The notes: generated by a model not told the origin, from the letters alone. Counted from the first letter of the stretch, positions 7,801 to 17,706 are shown. The stretch: DNA of 37,570 nt from Saprospiraceae bacterium (GCA_028285085.1 JANQQI010000107.1:1-37570); one strand, 5' to 3'. Translations and numbers: made by a program.

Positions 7801-10800
7801 ATGGATAAAAGAAGACACCTCTTATCCGTCCTGGGATGGCTATGCCTGTTCCAGTTGACGTTGGCTCAAAATGGAGCCAACTCCCTAAGGGAGAGTTATG
7901 AAAAAAATCTAACCGTAATGGCTGATGCCAGCGGTTTTTCTCACTCCGTTTTTTCCACTCGAATAGCCGATCTGAATGAGCCGGACTGTCCGCCACCGCT
8001 TGCCGTTAGTGCCCGTTTGAACGGTGGAGCTGAAGTAGCCATTGATTGGGAAGATATTCCTGCTAGCTACGATGGCGCACGCTATCAAATCCGCTATCAA
8101 ATGTTGGATGCTAATCGTCAGCCAACGGGGGATTGGATCACCATTTGGGTCATGGATGGTAACCAGTGGCAGCTCACGCGCCTGGCTGATCAAGGCGCCG
8201 GCGTACAGCTGGAAATACGCAAAATCTGTGACGGGGCTGGAGAGGATTTCACGCTGGCCAGTGAATGGGTTACTGCCGGAAATTTTTTCTTCGAAAATGG
8301 AGAAAGTCGAAACGGATTTCCACAATTACCTTCATTTGTATGCGGTGATGACCCACCGCCGCCACCTCCGGGCGGAGAATACGGCCCCCTGATTGGAGGA
8401 ACCACTAATGATATATTTTATATCGCGGGCTTTCCGATTGGACTAGATGATCTGATCCCGGAAAGTGGACTTGGCTTTTATAGTGGTCGAGGGGTTATCC
8501 CTTTACCATTTGGTATTGATAAGTATGTCCAAGTAGAGTTTGAAAATATCTATGTCAACAATCATTTTGAGGTTGAAAGCGGCGAAATTCGCGCAATTTC
8601 GGATGACCCAGGTAACTATCCGGGCTTATATGACCTTGGTCCCATCAATTTGGGCGGCGAAATCTGCGTAGATCCGCCACAAGCTTCGGGCTTTGACGAT
8701 AATGGAATCTACTGGCCGGATAGTACTAATCATGACCCCTTTGGTTTTAGTGCTGATGGTGTTTACGTGATGCAGCCGCCATATCCGGGGTGGGTAGAAG
8801 GGATGCCTTACGATTCGCTCTACGATCCTTGTGGGTTCGATGCCAACGGGATACACCGCGAGACGGGTACGACGTATAACCCGGATGGCTGTTCCCAAGC
8901 TGGCTTCGACGCCAGCCAACAACCTTGTACGGCCAGCCCTTGCCAGTATTATTGGCTACAGGATGAAGAATTACCAATTACACAAGAAGGGGCTAACTAT
9001 GCCACAGCGGTAGAGGATAGCATTCGCCCTCTGGTATTGAGTGCGCTGGATACGCTTGGTCAAATTGTCGCAGATAGTATTGCCAGTCGAGTGGCCATTT
9101 GTGGTGCGTTGCGGTCGGATATGGAAACCATAGTGACCGATCTGGGCTTTGAACGCATCTTCGTCTTTGGGCCCGAGGATGCTTATTTCAAACCCGGAAT
9201 GCACGCTGCTTTTGAAACGGCTCCTACTCCTCTGAGCGTCAATATTGCCGATCGAAATGAAGATGTAGCGCTTTTAGAAAGTAAGCACGTGACGCTGTAT
9301 GAATGCGACTTAGTGCATTATCGCTTTTTGCGGCAAGATTCTATTATTAATGTTCTTTCCGGCACGGATGAAGTAGATATTGCTGTAGACGAAATTCTGG
9401 ATTTACTGCGCTCTTTTCCACAGCCCTTTATTGATTCTCTAAATGCGACGCCCAATGGGTTGTACACCTGGATTTATCAAGTGGTCTATCAAAATGTCAA
9501 AGATGCTTACAATCAGCAATACGATGATCAACTTACCGATACTAGCGAATCTGACCTGGAAGATGGTTGGGTATTTAGTTCCCCATCTTACCAAGCCTTA
9601 GAGCCGCTTCAACCTTTTGCAAATGTTACCAGTTGGCAGGTCGCTAGGGATCATACCATTTATCCCAAAAATAAGGCGGAAGATATCTTGTTCCAATACC
9701 GGCAAGGCTGGCGAATGATCAATGGCGAACATCGAGCCCATTATCTCGAAGCTTTGGTCAAGGAGCGAAGTCGTCGCCTGGCTTTTGGTACTGGCAATGG
9801 GGATGAGAACTTATTACCGATTACCATTGAAAATGAAATTAATGGGATTGGGCACATCGTCTATCTTGACAATATTCGCTTCTCGACCGAAGGAGCCCGT
9901 GTAGACATCTTTTTTGTACAAAATATCCCCAGTTCCGGGAAAAAACTGGTTTTTGAAGCCTATAATGTAGGCTTTGGTACTACTGGCTTTGGAGATGGTG
10001 CTACGAGATTAGCACTGGGTACAGATATTGGATTTCGCTTGTCCAATGCGGCTCGACTGACGGTGCTTGGCTCCGGCGATACTTTCGTTACCGTTGATTG
10101 TGATGGATTCACCGGCATGGGAATTGATGGTGAGGTAGAATTTTGTCGGAAGTACTTAATTCCTCTGGATGAAAACTCTTTGGATGTATTACCAGAACCG
10201 GAACGAGTGACGGGAAGATTTACAACCACAATGCCATCGTGGGGTGAACTCATTGCAGAAATTAGTATTACGCCCTTTGCAGTCAAAAACGCAGAAGATA
10301 TCAAATGGGTGGTCAATGATGCGATCATCGACTTGAGTGATTCTGAAACCCCGTCCAATATCGCTTTTCCCGCCAATTATGATTCACCGTTTGTGCAAAA
10401 TGGTAATGCCAGTCCCCTGTGGCGCGGCTTCTATCTTGGAGAGATGAGTGCCACCTTGTCTAACCGTTTCAAACAGGATGGGGCACCATCTATTGAAGTC
10501 GGTGTACAAAATATCATTATTGATAATATGGGATTTACCGGGACGGTATACGCTAATAATCTGCTCGATCTTAACGATGGTAATCTGGGTGGTTGGGCTT
10601 TTTCAATTGAGGACTTCTCCGTCAATATCGTTGCCAATCAACTCGCCGGAGCGGGCTTCGGTGGTTTGGTCCACGTACCGCTACTGTCGGCACCAGGGAG
10701 TAACAATAACGGCGGTGATCCGCAAGCTGCTGATTGTATCGGTTACACGGCTAGCATTCTACCTGGCAGTGAGTACAACTTTACCGTTGAGACCTTATCA

Positions 10801-13800
10801 CCTAAGCGTCTTGACCTTTGGAAGGCAGATGCTAATCTGAAGAGTGGCTCTAAAATTTTAATCACGCAGAATAATGATGGCTTTAAGGTAGAAGCTTTGC
10901 TGCACGCAGATATTGAAATACAGGGTGATGTAATTCCAGGAATGAATCTGGATATTGCTCAGATCACCTTCGAAAATCTAAGGGTATCTAATCAGGCGCC
11001 CTACTTCTCACCGGGGAGCTGGAGTTTTCCCGCTGAGTTGGGGGTAGACTTCGGTGGATTCGGGATTACGCTTTCGGAGATTGGCTGTAGCGAAGATGCT
11101 GATGCTAATGAGATATCCCTTGGCTTTGATGGCTTGATTCGCTTGACGGGTAATGGCGATAGTGGAGGTAACGGCGAGAGCGGTGACGGTGTAGGGCTAA
11201 CGGCCGGTGGTGGTTTTGAAGTTATCGGCGAAATGGTCACTTACAATGATCGCCAACGCTGGCGATTTAAACGTTTTCAGGTTAATGATGCCTATGTAGA
11301 GGGAAGTTTTCCGGGAGCGAAAGTTGAAGGCTACATTTCCTTTTATGATGACAATGATGATTATGGTCGTGGCTTCCAAGGCATTATTGGTGCAGAATTC
11401 GAAGGCCTCGGCATTGAAATTGATGCCGTCGGACAGTTCGGCAAAAAGGATAACTATAAATACTTTTTTGTAGATGCGATGGTCAATCTGACCGAACGAA
11501 GCATTCCTCTGGGGGGACTTGATCTCATTGGCTTCGGTGGAGGTGTGTATTACCATATGGATCGCCCGCCTAGTTCAAGTCCAGCGCTGCCAACTTCACC
11601 AAGTACTGGCACCCCTTCACTTCCTGTTTTAGGGCAATCCTTGTCTGGAATTATTTATACGCCAAATGCAGAAAAAGGACTGGGATTAAAAGCTACGGTT
11701 GTTCTGGCTACGGCCTCCAATCGTAAGATTTTCAACGGCAATGCGACCTTTGAAATTCTGTTCTACGATGGTGGTGGAATTAGTGACATTTGGTTCTACG
11801 GGAACGGGCGCTTCATGGAGGATATGGATATCGCAGGAGCCCCGGCCTTTGCCTCAGAGGGCAAGCCTAACAATGGGGCAGCACTGAGCGCCTACGTAGA
11901 TATCCACGCTGCCTTTGGGGAGGAACGGACTCTGGATGCGAATTTTGAGGTGTACATGAATGTATTCAACGTATTAAAAGGCGGGAAAGGAAACGAATTG
12001 TACGGTGGGGCTTCCTTGCACTTTGGCCCCGATGGTTGGTTCATTAAAGTCGGTACACCAGTAGAGCAGAATATCATGTCTTTCGGTATTCCTGGTATTG
12101 GAGAATTAGCATCGGTGCAATCTTACTTTATGGTCGGTAACATGGATTTACCTCCCATGCCCGATTTACCGGCGAACGTAGCGCATCTGACGAATAGTAC
12201 CAACTTCATGGCTGCGGAGAGTACACGAGCCACAGGGCGTGGACTTGCTTTTGGAGCCAGTCTGCATATCAATACCGGGGAAATTACTTTCCTGATTTTT
12301 TATGCAGCCCTGGAAGCCGGATTGGGCTTTGATGTGATGTTGCAGGATTATGGCGATGCTCGTTGCGCTGGCAGCTCATCACCCATTGGGATCAATGGTT
12401 GGTATGCTTCCGGGCAAGCCTGGGCTTATGTAGAAGGAGATATTGGGATTAAGGTGAAAATTTTTGGTAAAACTAAACGGTACAGTATTCTTAATGTTGG
12501 TGCGGCTGCAGTATTACAAGCCAAGTTGCCCAATCCATTTTGGGCGCGCGGAGCGGTCGGCGGTTACTATCGTATCCTGGGTGGCCTGGTCAAGGGCCGG
12601 TGTAATTTTGAATTTACGATCGGTGAAAGTTGTCAAATTGTTGGTGCCGGCGATCCATTGGAGAGCCTAAAGCTGATCCTGGATATCAACCCCGGCAGCG
12701 GGGCCGAGAATGTCAGCGTTGGCACCCGCCCCACGGTTACTTTCAATGTACCCGTGGAAGAAGCTTTTGAGTTGAATACCTTAGACGGCAGTATAACCCT
12801 TACTGCTAAGGTGCACCAAGCTCAAATCCTCTACAACGGATATGATTATCCTTCCACTTACACCCTTTCCAGCGATGGTACTAGTCTTGAGATCTTGCCC
12901 CGCGAAATGCTACCTGCTAATGATAGTGTACAGGTAAAAGTAGTAGTGGATGTCATTAAAAATGGGGTAGTTGAAAAGACGGAGGAAAAAATCGTCACTA
13001 TTTATACTGGTGATCGACTGGACCATATTCCTGATTACAATGTCTTGGCGAGTTATCCTTTGAACACCCAATTCAACTTTTATAAAGATGAAGCGGGTAA
13101 TGATAAGGGCTATATTATGCTCAAATCTGGTCAGCCAGATTTATTTAATGATGTTCCCGAAGGGTACTACATCGTGATGCAGCTATACAAAAACACTCAA
13201 TTCGTAGCCAATCTTTGGCATAACTATTTGGAAGAGCAAAATAAACTAGAGTTCTATTTGCCTACACAATTATTAGACAATGATCATTATTATCAGCTCA
13301 AGTTAGTGTACCGCCCCTCATTTAGTGGTGATAATGATGCTGACGAAGAGGTTTTGGCGAATACAAGCGGCTCGACTCGTCTCGGAAGTTTGGTTGATGA
13401 TGAGCCACCTTTTGGTGGAGGACTACCTACTGGTGGTATAGATTCTAATCTTGATGGGAATAATACTGGTGGTCCATTGCTATCTGATGGTGGTGCCTGG
13501 CTATCCGATGAATCAGATCCTGAACCGGAAGCTGGCCCATCTGGCCCGGTAGAGCAGTTGCTATACCATATTAAGTTCCGGGTGAGCAATTACAACACCT
13601 TCGAGGCGAAGGTCAATAGCTTCACGACCGTCAATTTAGGATACAACTACAGTGCCCCGATGGAGGGTGGAACGGAGCCTTTTGATGTCTTCGAATTGGA
13701 AGGAACACCTGAATTTGCGGGCCTCTTGTCTCTGGAAGGGCAAATGATCCCATGGTTGACCGATGTCGCTGAACCCGACATGTACAGCCTGATTCCTTTC

Positions 13801-14400
13801 GAAGAGTTAGTCCTTTTCAACAACGCAAATGAGATTCGCATCGACTTTGAACGTGATCCCGCTGAGCTTGGCATATTGCCTTACAAAGCAGTGTATCCTG
13901 CCCAGTCCATAGATGAAATTCGCTTCGTACAAAACCATCTGTCGGCCTATCCGTCCGTGATGAATATTTTCGATAGCGAAGCGTTTGTGCCGAGGATACG
14001 CTACCGCGTGGGAGAAGTCGTGAGGAATGACCAGGATCACTTCCGTGAACTATGCAAAATGGCGCTAGTGAGCCTCTGGGCAGATTATTACTATGACCCC
14101 AATGCTCCAGATGACTTAAGCGAACCCTTCCCCGGTACCGGTGGAGAAAACTTTCCGTCTAATGTCGGATCCTCATCGGTCATGGCCAATATTATGAATA
14201 ACGTCGGTGTAGCCATTGCTGAAGAAAATCCACCCTGGATCGGTACCTATGGCCTCGCTCCGGTACAAGATCTGATGCTGCTGGAGGATTTAAAATTGCC
14301 GGCTGGCACTTATCCGGTAACCTTTAAATATACCTTGCCCGGACAGAGTCAGCCGAGTACGATTATGACGGTGGAGGTGAATAAGAATCATAATAATTAA
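7801..14400 (+). CDS. Giant exported protein of unknown function (2199 aa)
   Basis: I do not recognise the family. The N-terminus is a signal peptide (WLCLFQLTLAQ, cleavage about residue 22). An FN3-like segment follows (about 60-165), then a poly-Pro/Gly linker (DDPPPPPPGG, about 182). Repeats of the form GFDxNGI occur at about 297-370. Residues about 640-1600 are long, beta-rich and Gly/Asp-rich with many hydrophobic-alternating strands, as in a beta-solenoid or barrel-like scaffold. A Big_5/SbsA-like Ig domain lies at about 1620-1740 (INPGSGAENVSVGTRPTVTF), and an acidic Gly/Pro linker at about 1866-1920. The C-terminus (LPAGTYPVTFKY, ending EVNKNHNN) lacks a convincing T9SS sorting domain. 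The gene is followed after 117 nt by the toxin-like cluster in the same direction; a scaffold, adhesin or delivery role for that cluster is inference only. The ATG at 7801 fits the signal peptide. Confidence 0.8.
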   Translation: MDKRRHLLSVLGWLCLFQLTLAQNGANSLRESYEKNLTVMADASGFSHSVFSTRIADLNEPDCPPPLAVSARLNGGAEVAIDWEDIPASYDGARYQIRYQMLDANRQPTGDWITIWVMDGNQWQLTRLADQGAGVQLEIRKICDGAGEDFTLASEWVTAGNFFFENGESRNGFPQLPSFVCGDDPPPPPPGGEYGPLIGGTTNDIFYIAGFPIGLDDLIPESGLGFYSGRGVIPLPFGIDKYVQVEFENIYVNNHFEVESGEIRAISDDPGNYPGLYDLGPINLGGEICVDPPQASGFDDNGIYWPDSTNHDPFGFSADGVYVMQPPYPGWVEGMPYDSLYDPCGFDANGIHRETGTTYNPDGCSQAGFDASQQPCTASPCQYYWLQDEELPITQEGANYATAVEDSIRPLVLSALDTLGQIVADSIASRVAICGALRSDMETIVTDLGFERIFVFGPEDAYFKPGMHAAFETAPTPLSVNIADRNEDVALLESKHVTLYECDLVHYRFLRQDSIINVLSGTDEVDIAVDEILDLLRSFPQPFIDSLNATPNGLYTWIYQVVYQNVKDAYNQQYDDQLTDTSESDLEDGWVFSSPSYQALEPLQPFANVTSWQVARDHTIYPKNKAEDILFQYRQGWRMINGEHRAHYLEALVKERSRRLAFGTGNGDENLLPITIENEINGIGHIVYLDNIRFSTEGARVDIFFVQNIPSSGKKLVFEAYNVGFGTTGFGDGATRLALGTDIGFRLSNAARLTVLGSGDTFVTVDCDGFTGMGIDGEVEFCRKYLIPLDENSLDVLPEPERVTGRFTTTMPSWGELIAEISITPFAVKNAEDIKWVVNDAIIDLSDSETPSNIAFPANYDSPFVQNGNASPLWRGFYLGEMSATLSNRFKQDGAPSIEVGVQNIIIDNMGFTGTVYANNLLDLNDGNLGGWAFSIEDFSVNIVANQLAGAGFGGLVHVPLLSAPGSNNNGGDPQAADCIGYTASILPGSEYNFTVETLSPKRLDLWKADANLKSGSKILITQNNDGFKVEALLHADIEIQGDVIPGMNLDIAQITFENLRVSNQAPYFSPGSWSFPAELGVDFGGFGITLSEIGCSEDADANEISLGFDGLIRLTGNGDSGGNGESGDGVGLTAGGGFEVIGEMVTYNDRQRWRFKRFQVNDAYVEGSFPGAKVEGYISFYDDNDDYGRGFQGIIGAEFEGLGIEIDAVGQFGKKDNYKYFFVDAMVNLTERSIPLGGLDLIGFGGGVYYHMDRPPSSSPALPTSPSTGTPSLPVLGQSLSGIIYTPNAEKGLGLKATVVLATASNRKIFNGNATFEILFYDGGGISDIWFYGNGRFMEDMDIAGAPAFASEGKPNNGAALSAYVDIHAAFGEERTLDANFEVYMNVFNVLKGGKGNELYGGASLHFGPDGWFIKVGTPVEQNIMSFGIPGIGELASVQSYFMVGNMDLPPMPDLPANVAHLTNSTNFMAAESTRATGRGLAFGASLHINTGEITFLIFYAALEAGLGFDVMLQDYGDARCAGSSSPIGINGWYASGQAWAYVEGDIGIKVKIFGKTKRYSILNVGAAAVLQAKLPNPFWARGAVGGYYRILGGLVKGRCNFEFTIGESCQIVGAGDPLESLKLILDINPGSGAENVSVGTRPTVTFNVPVEEAFELNTLDGSITLTAKVHQAQILYNGYDYPSTYTLSSDGTSLEILPREMLPANDSVQVKVVVDVIKNGVVEKTEEKIVTIYTGDRLDHIPDYNVLASYPLNTQFNFYKDEAGNDKGYIMLKSGQPDLFNDVPEGYYIVMQLYKNTQFVANLWHNYLEEQNKLEFYLPTQLLDNDHYYQLKLVYRPSFSGDNDADEEVLANTSGSTRLGSLVDDEPPFGGGLPTGGIDSNLDGNNTGGPLLSDGGAWLSDESDPEPEAGPSGPVEQLLYHIKFRVSNYNTFEAKVNSFTTVNLGYNYSAPMEGGTEPFDVFELEGTPEFAGLLSLEGQMIPWLTDVAEPDMYSLIPFEELVLFNNANEIRIDFERDPAELGILPYKAVYPAQSIDEIRFVQNHLSAYPSVMNIFDSEAFVPRIRYRVGEVVRNDQDHFRELCKMALVSLWADYYYDPNAPDDLSEPFPGTGGENFPSNVGSSSVMANIMNNVGVAIAEENPPWIGTYGLAPVQDLMLLEDLKLPAGTYPVTFKYTLPGQSQPSTIMTVEVNKNHNN

Positions 14401-14403
14401 TCC

Positions 14404-14497
14404 AAAAGGTGATCAATGAGCTTACTAAAAATTAATGTCAATGCCATTTAGAATAATGCATTCTATAAGTGGTTGCATAGCGCTCATTGATCCTTTT
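14404..14497. terminator. Long-loop inverted repeat between giant gene and toxin-like cluster
   Basis: AAAAGGTGATCAATGAGC (14404-14421) and GCTCATTGATCCTTTT (14482-14497) pair over 16 bp with a 2-nt bulge in the left arm and a 60-nt loop. The right arm runs into a T tract. The left arm begins 4 nt after the stop of the 2199-aa gene. It would partly or fully end that transcript, so the toxin-like cluster may have its own promoter in or beyond the loop. Confidence 0.5.
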
Positions 14498-14517
14498 TGT
14501 CTATAAAATCGATGATA

Positions 14518-16521
14518 ATGAATAAAAAATCAATTATAAAAATTCATTTATTATTTATCATACTAGTTGTGTCACTTGAGGTATCATTGGCGCAGAGTAA
14601 ACAGTGTATACAAAATATTGATGGCATTGAGGTTTTAAACCTGACTTGTATTGCCGAATCATTTAATGCTGGAAATCTTAACCAACTTGACGATGCATTA
14701 GGATTGGATTTTAGTGGTGAGAGTTTTTTAGAAATAACGGCCACTAGTGGAAATTTGACTAATAAAGGATACACGACCTACAGTGTTGGGCGGTATTTAC
14801 ACTCGAGAAGCTTTGATGAAGATCAGGAAAATGCAATCATCGAGAATTTGATGACAGAGTTAAGTGCTCAATCTGACGATTTTGTTTTAGCTGTAAGCTA
14901 TCTCAATGAAGGAGATGTTTTGATTGATTATCGGGCTGAAATAAATTGGGGAGATGGAACTATTGAAAGTAGCTTAACGGATGCCGATCGCATAAATATT
15001 AAGGACTTATGTGGAACAACAATGAGTACGGAAAAGGCGAACAATATTGGTCATCATACCAGTCAGGCTAGAGGTTGGAATAAACTACTAGATTATTTTG
15101 ATGCTGTTGAATCAGGTAATTTGGCTTCTGATTTTGAACCAACAAATCCAGAGGATTTAAATATGGAGACGGCGGTCGATGAATACCGAACTTATGTCTC
15201 GCCAGCTGGAAAGCCTCTCAAGTTGCCCATTGGTACTAATGTCATCTTTTTTGAAAATCCTCAACCAAGTGTCGCACCCGGTGCTGTATTTAAATTTGTT
15301 TTACCACCAACCACAGACGGACCTCGAAGTTATATTGCTTATCATGATGGCGAAGGGGTATTTACAGGTTATGCCCCTCCTGGTCGTAAAAAAGATGATC
15401 CCGAAAGTGATTATTATCACAATAGTGGTTCAGCTTATTCAAATGGAAACGAGGTGGAAGCTTACTTAGGATATCTGGTGACCAACGGAAGTTGCCAGTC
15501 TATTGTAATGGATAAAGTAGAGGTCGAAGTCATTGACCCTAATGCAAAAGCAAGTGGAAATATCCTCTCCAGCTTCGATGATATTGTGGAGGGCATCTGC
15601 AATAGTCAAAAAGTACCGTTGACCTGCTACGCCGATATCAAAGCTAAGGCAATTGAAAATTCACAGCTCCTTTACTATCGTGAAATCGTTAATGGTCAGG
15701 AACATATCGCATTGATTTATGAAGTGGCAAACGTAGAAGGACTTAGAGAATATGTTTATATGGAAACGGGCCGAATAGAAGGTAATGGAAATGTTGATTT
15801 AGCACCTATTGAGAGCTACTTCAGATGGAAAGGAAATCACTGGGAAGAGTTTGTACCAATAGCTGAGAAAGATTATCTCGATGCTGCCTTTGATTTGATC
15901 GGGCAAATTTTAACCTCATCGGAGACCGGCCACTTACTACTCGATGTGATTGGTATGATACCATTTTTGGGAGAAGCTGCAGATATGCTTAATGCAACCT
16001 GGTACTCATTTGAAGGTCGCCATGCTGAGGCCGCTATTTCCTGGGTCGCAGCTACGCCATTTGTTGGGTGGGCGGCGAGCGGAGGAAAATGGGTGTTTAA
16101 AGGCGCCTATCAACTTTCAGAAAAAGTCGCCGGAATAGCTATCCGACAACTAGATAACGGAATTAGTCAAGTGAAAGGGGTGAATATAGATGCTATTAAA
16201 GGCTGGTTTGATAATCTTGATAATAGCAATCTATACGATGAGAACATGATAAAAATATTGCAAAACCAGATGAAAGCAAGCCCAAGGTTAATGAGGAAGA
16301 TGGGAGAGAACCCGGAAATGCTCAGAGCTTTTGCAGTGCTGGTCGAAGCAGGCGCAACACCTTCTATGCTTAGAAATCCGGATCTCTTGGCGAAGTTAGC
16401 TGATGACTTGAACGTAAATTCAGCTTTAGCCCCATTTTTAAAAGAAAAAGGTATCAGTGGTGTCCGAGCTTGGGAGTTAGCGGATGAAGCTATTCCGGGT
16501 AGTAGTTGGTGTAATTTTTAA
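14518..16521 (+). CDS. Exported polymorphic-toxin-like carrier with hydrophobic pre-toxin region
   Basis: A 667-residue protein from the ATG at 14518; I prefer it to the TTG at 14497 and the ATG at 14512 because it gives a clean signal peptide (MNKKSIIKIHLLFIILVVSL..., ending SLAQ). Residues about 30-345 are beta-rich and unrecognised, including a PKD-like INWGDGTIE. Residues about 473-525 form a hydrophobic Gly/Ala block beginning LLDVIGMIPFLGEAADM and including TPFVGWAASGGKW, which resembles the pre-toxin segment that precedes toxin tips in polymorphic toxins of Bacteroidota. The tail ends in GVRAWELADEAIPG, like the start of the RAWE-type linker in such toxins, but stops there with no catalytic tip. 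The next gene, 21 nt on, has its own signal peptide and related YKAWKVLSD linker features. So this may be the carrier half of a split toxin. Composition is AT-richer than the gene before. Confidence 0.7.
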   Translation: MNKKSIIKIHLLFIILVVSLEVSLAQSKQCIQNIDGIEVLNLTCIAESFNAGNLNQLDDALGLDFSGESFLEITATSGNLTNKGYTTYSVGRYLHSRSFDEDQENAIIENLMTELSAQSDDFVLAVSYLNEGDVLIDYRAEINWGDGTIESSLTDADRINIKDLCGTTMSTEKANNIGHHTSQARGWNKLLDYFDAVESGNLASDFEPTNPEDLNMETAVDEYRTYVSPAGKPLKLPIGTNVIFFENPQPSVAPGAVFKFVLPPTTDGPRSYIAYHDGEGVFTGYAPPGRKKDDPESDYYHNSGSAYSNGNEVEAYLGYLVTNGSCQSIVMDKVEVEVIDPNAKASGNILSSFDDIVEGICNSQKVPLTCYADIKAKAIENSQLLYYREIVNGQEHIALIYEVANVEGLREYVYMETGRIEGNGNVDLAPIESYFRWKGNHWEEFVPIAEKDYLDAAFDLIGQILTSSETGHLLLDVIGMIPFLGEAADMLNATWYSFEGRHAEAAISWVAATPFVGWAASGGKWVFKGAYQLSEKVAGIAIRQLDNGISQVKGVNIDAIKGWFDNLDNSNLYDENMIKILQNQMKASPRLMRKMGENPEMLRAFAVLVEAGATPSMLRNPDLLAKLADDLNVNSALAPFLKEKGISGVRAWELADEAIPGSSWCNF

Positions 16522-16542
16522 TCAGCCTTAAAATATTAATCA

Positions 16543-17706
16543 ATGAAGAATCTAGCATATAAGCTTGTTTTAATAACTTTAATTTTCAGCTGGTGCTTAA
16601 ACGTAAGCTCCGCACAATATCATCTTAGCCATCTTTCTCCTCTGTTCTTTGAAATATTGACGGAGTCTGATTCGCCAATTGATGATGAGGTGCCTTTGGC
16701 CATTTATAAGAAGTGGCCGCATGGCAAACATTTCAAGTATTGGAATGCTCTAACTAGTATCGTTGAGTCAACGGAGGAAGCAACTAATTCAACGGCTCCG
16801 GGATGTAATACGGTAGCCGAGTCCTTGCAAAAATTGACGGATGATTTAATCGAACAAGGGCCGGAATTTCATACTTTTTTAAAGAGTTTTCCCGACGGCG
16901 GAGGATATAAAGCCTGGAAAGTGTTAAGTGATATAGGTACTAACCCATCTTGGAGAGTTGCACCTGATTTAGTGACCAAAGTTTCAACTATGCTTGGAGA
17001 TGCAACCACAATGAGTGCGATAAAAGCACTCGGTGACGGAACTCCTGCAGAAGAATTTACAAAAATGCTAAAAGGACTTCAAGCGGCTCCGTGCTCTGCT
17101 TGTGGAGTTGGCTCGACTAGTAATTTCCGAGATATTATATCCATTCTTGATGATATTGATCATGTAGCGAAATCGCTGCCCAACTATTCTTCAGGTTTAA
17201 ATAACTTAATGGGACAACTCAAGCGAACGGATGCTGATATTTTAAGATTGAAAGAGGGATTAGTATTTGAGTTGAGACAGGTAGCGATAAAAAATAATCC
17301 AAGTGCTATATACGGTGGAGGCATTCCAAACGCACAAAGTGCGAGTAAGTTTGATATGAAGGCCGGAGATGAATTGAGTGAATTTAAAAGTACTATCAGT
17401 ATTAAAGATGTACTTTATAATTCTTCAAACTCTAACAATAAAATAAGCCAACTTCTCGATTATTTTGGGGGGGTAAATAAAGCTAGCGATTTTGGGATTA
17501 CCTTTGATTCAAAAGCATTAGGTGGCGGTTTGGATGTGGCAAAAAGCCAGATGTCGGAAGTTATAGAAAATTTAAAACCCAGTATTTTTAATAGAATGAG
17601 CGATCAGTTAAAATTAGATATTGGTATTACAAACGTTAATGATATTACCCAGTTTGATGCTGACGTTATTGAAGATTTAATAGATATTATTGTACATGTT
17701 GATTAA
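16543..17706 (+). CDS. Exported toxin-like protein with possible PD-(D/E)XK nuclease tip
   Basis: A 387-residue protein with a signal peptide (LVLITLIFSWCLNVSSAQ, about residue 25). The middle repeats an aromatic linker theme known from Bacteroidota toxins: HFKYWNALTSI (63-73) and GGGYKAWKVLSDIGTNPSW (119-137). Residues about 229-320 can be read as a PD-(D/E)XK-type nuclease core: Glu243 in a helix (VFELRQVA), Asp271 (KFDMKAG), the E-x-K of EFKS (Glu280, Lys282), and a following helix with Gln303 (ISQLLDYF). The rest is a helical tail. The assignment is from motif spacing only and could be chance. If right, it would be a DNase (or tRNase) effector. The next gene overlaps its 3' end by 11 nt, as toxin-immunity pairs often do. 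No T9SS tail is present, so the route out of the periplasm is unclear. Confidence 0.65.
   Translation: MKNLAYKLVLITLIFSWCLNVSSAQYHLSHLSPLFFEILTESDSPIDDEVPLAIYKKWPHGKHFKYWNALTSIVESTEEATNSTAPGCNTVAESLQKLTDDLIEQGPEFHTFLKSFPDGGGYKAWKVLSDIGTNPSWRVAPDLVTKVSTMLGDATTMSAIKALGDGTPAEEFTKMLKGLQAAPCSACGVGSTSNFRDIISILDDIDHVAKSLPNYSSGLNNLMGQLKRTDADILRLKEGLVFELRQVAIKNNPSAIYGGGIPNAQSASKFDMKAGDELSEFKSTISIKDVLYNSSNSNNKISQLLDYFGGVNKASDFGITFDSKALGGGLDVAKSQMSEVIENLKPSIFNRMSDQLKLDIGITNVNDITQFDADVIEDLIDIIVHVD

Noticed and set aside
10431-11556. Minus-strand ORFs inside the giant gene
   Set aside because: They are low-complexity shadows of the plus-strand frame, without signal peptides or domain features.
14100-14400. 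T9SS sorting domain at the end of the giant protein
   Set aside because: LPAGTYPVTFKY looks similar at first, but the PNP motif, the GxxV turn and the final K-rich strand are missing.
14497-14517. TTG start for the carrier protein
   Set aside because: It adds seven residues and worsens the signal peptide; the ATG at 14518 gives a standard one.
16501-16560. The carrier and nuclease-like ORFs as one gene broken by a frameshift
   Set aside because: The second ORF has its own ATG and a full signal peptide, which a frameshifted continuation would not.
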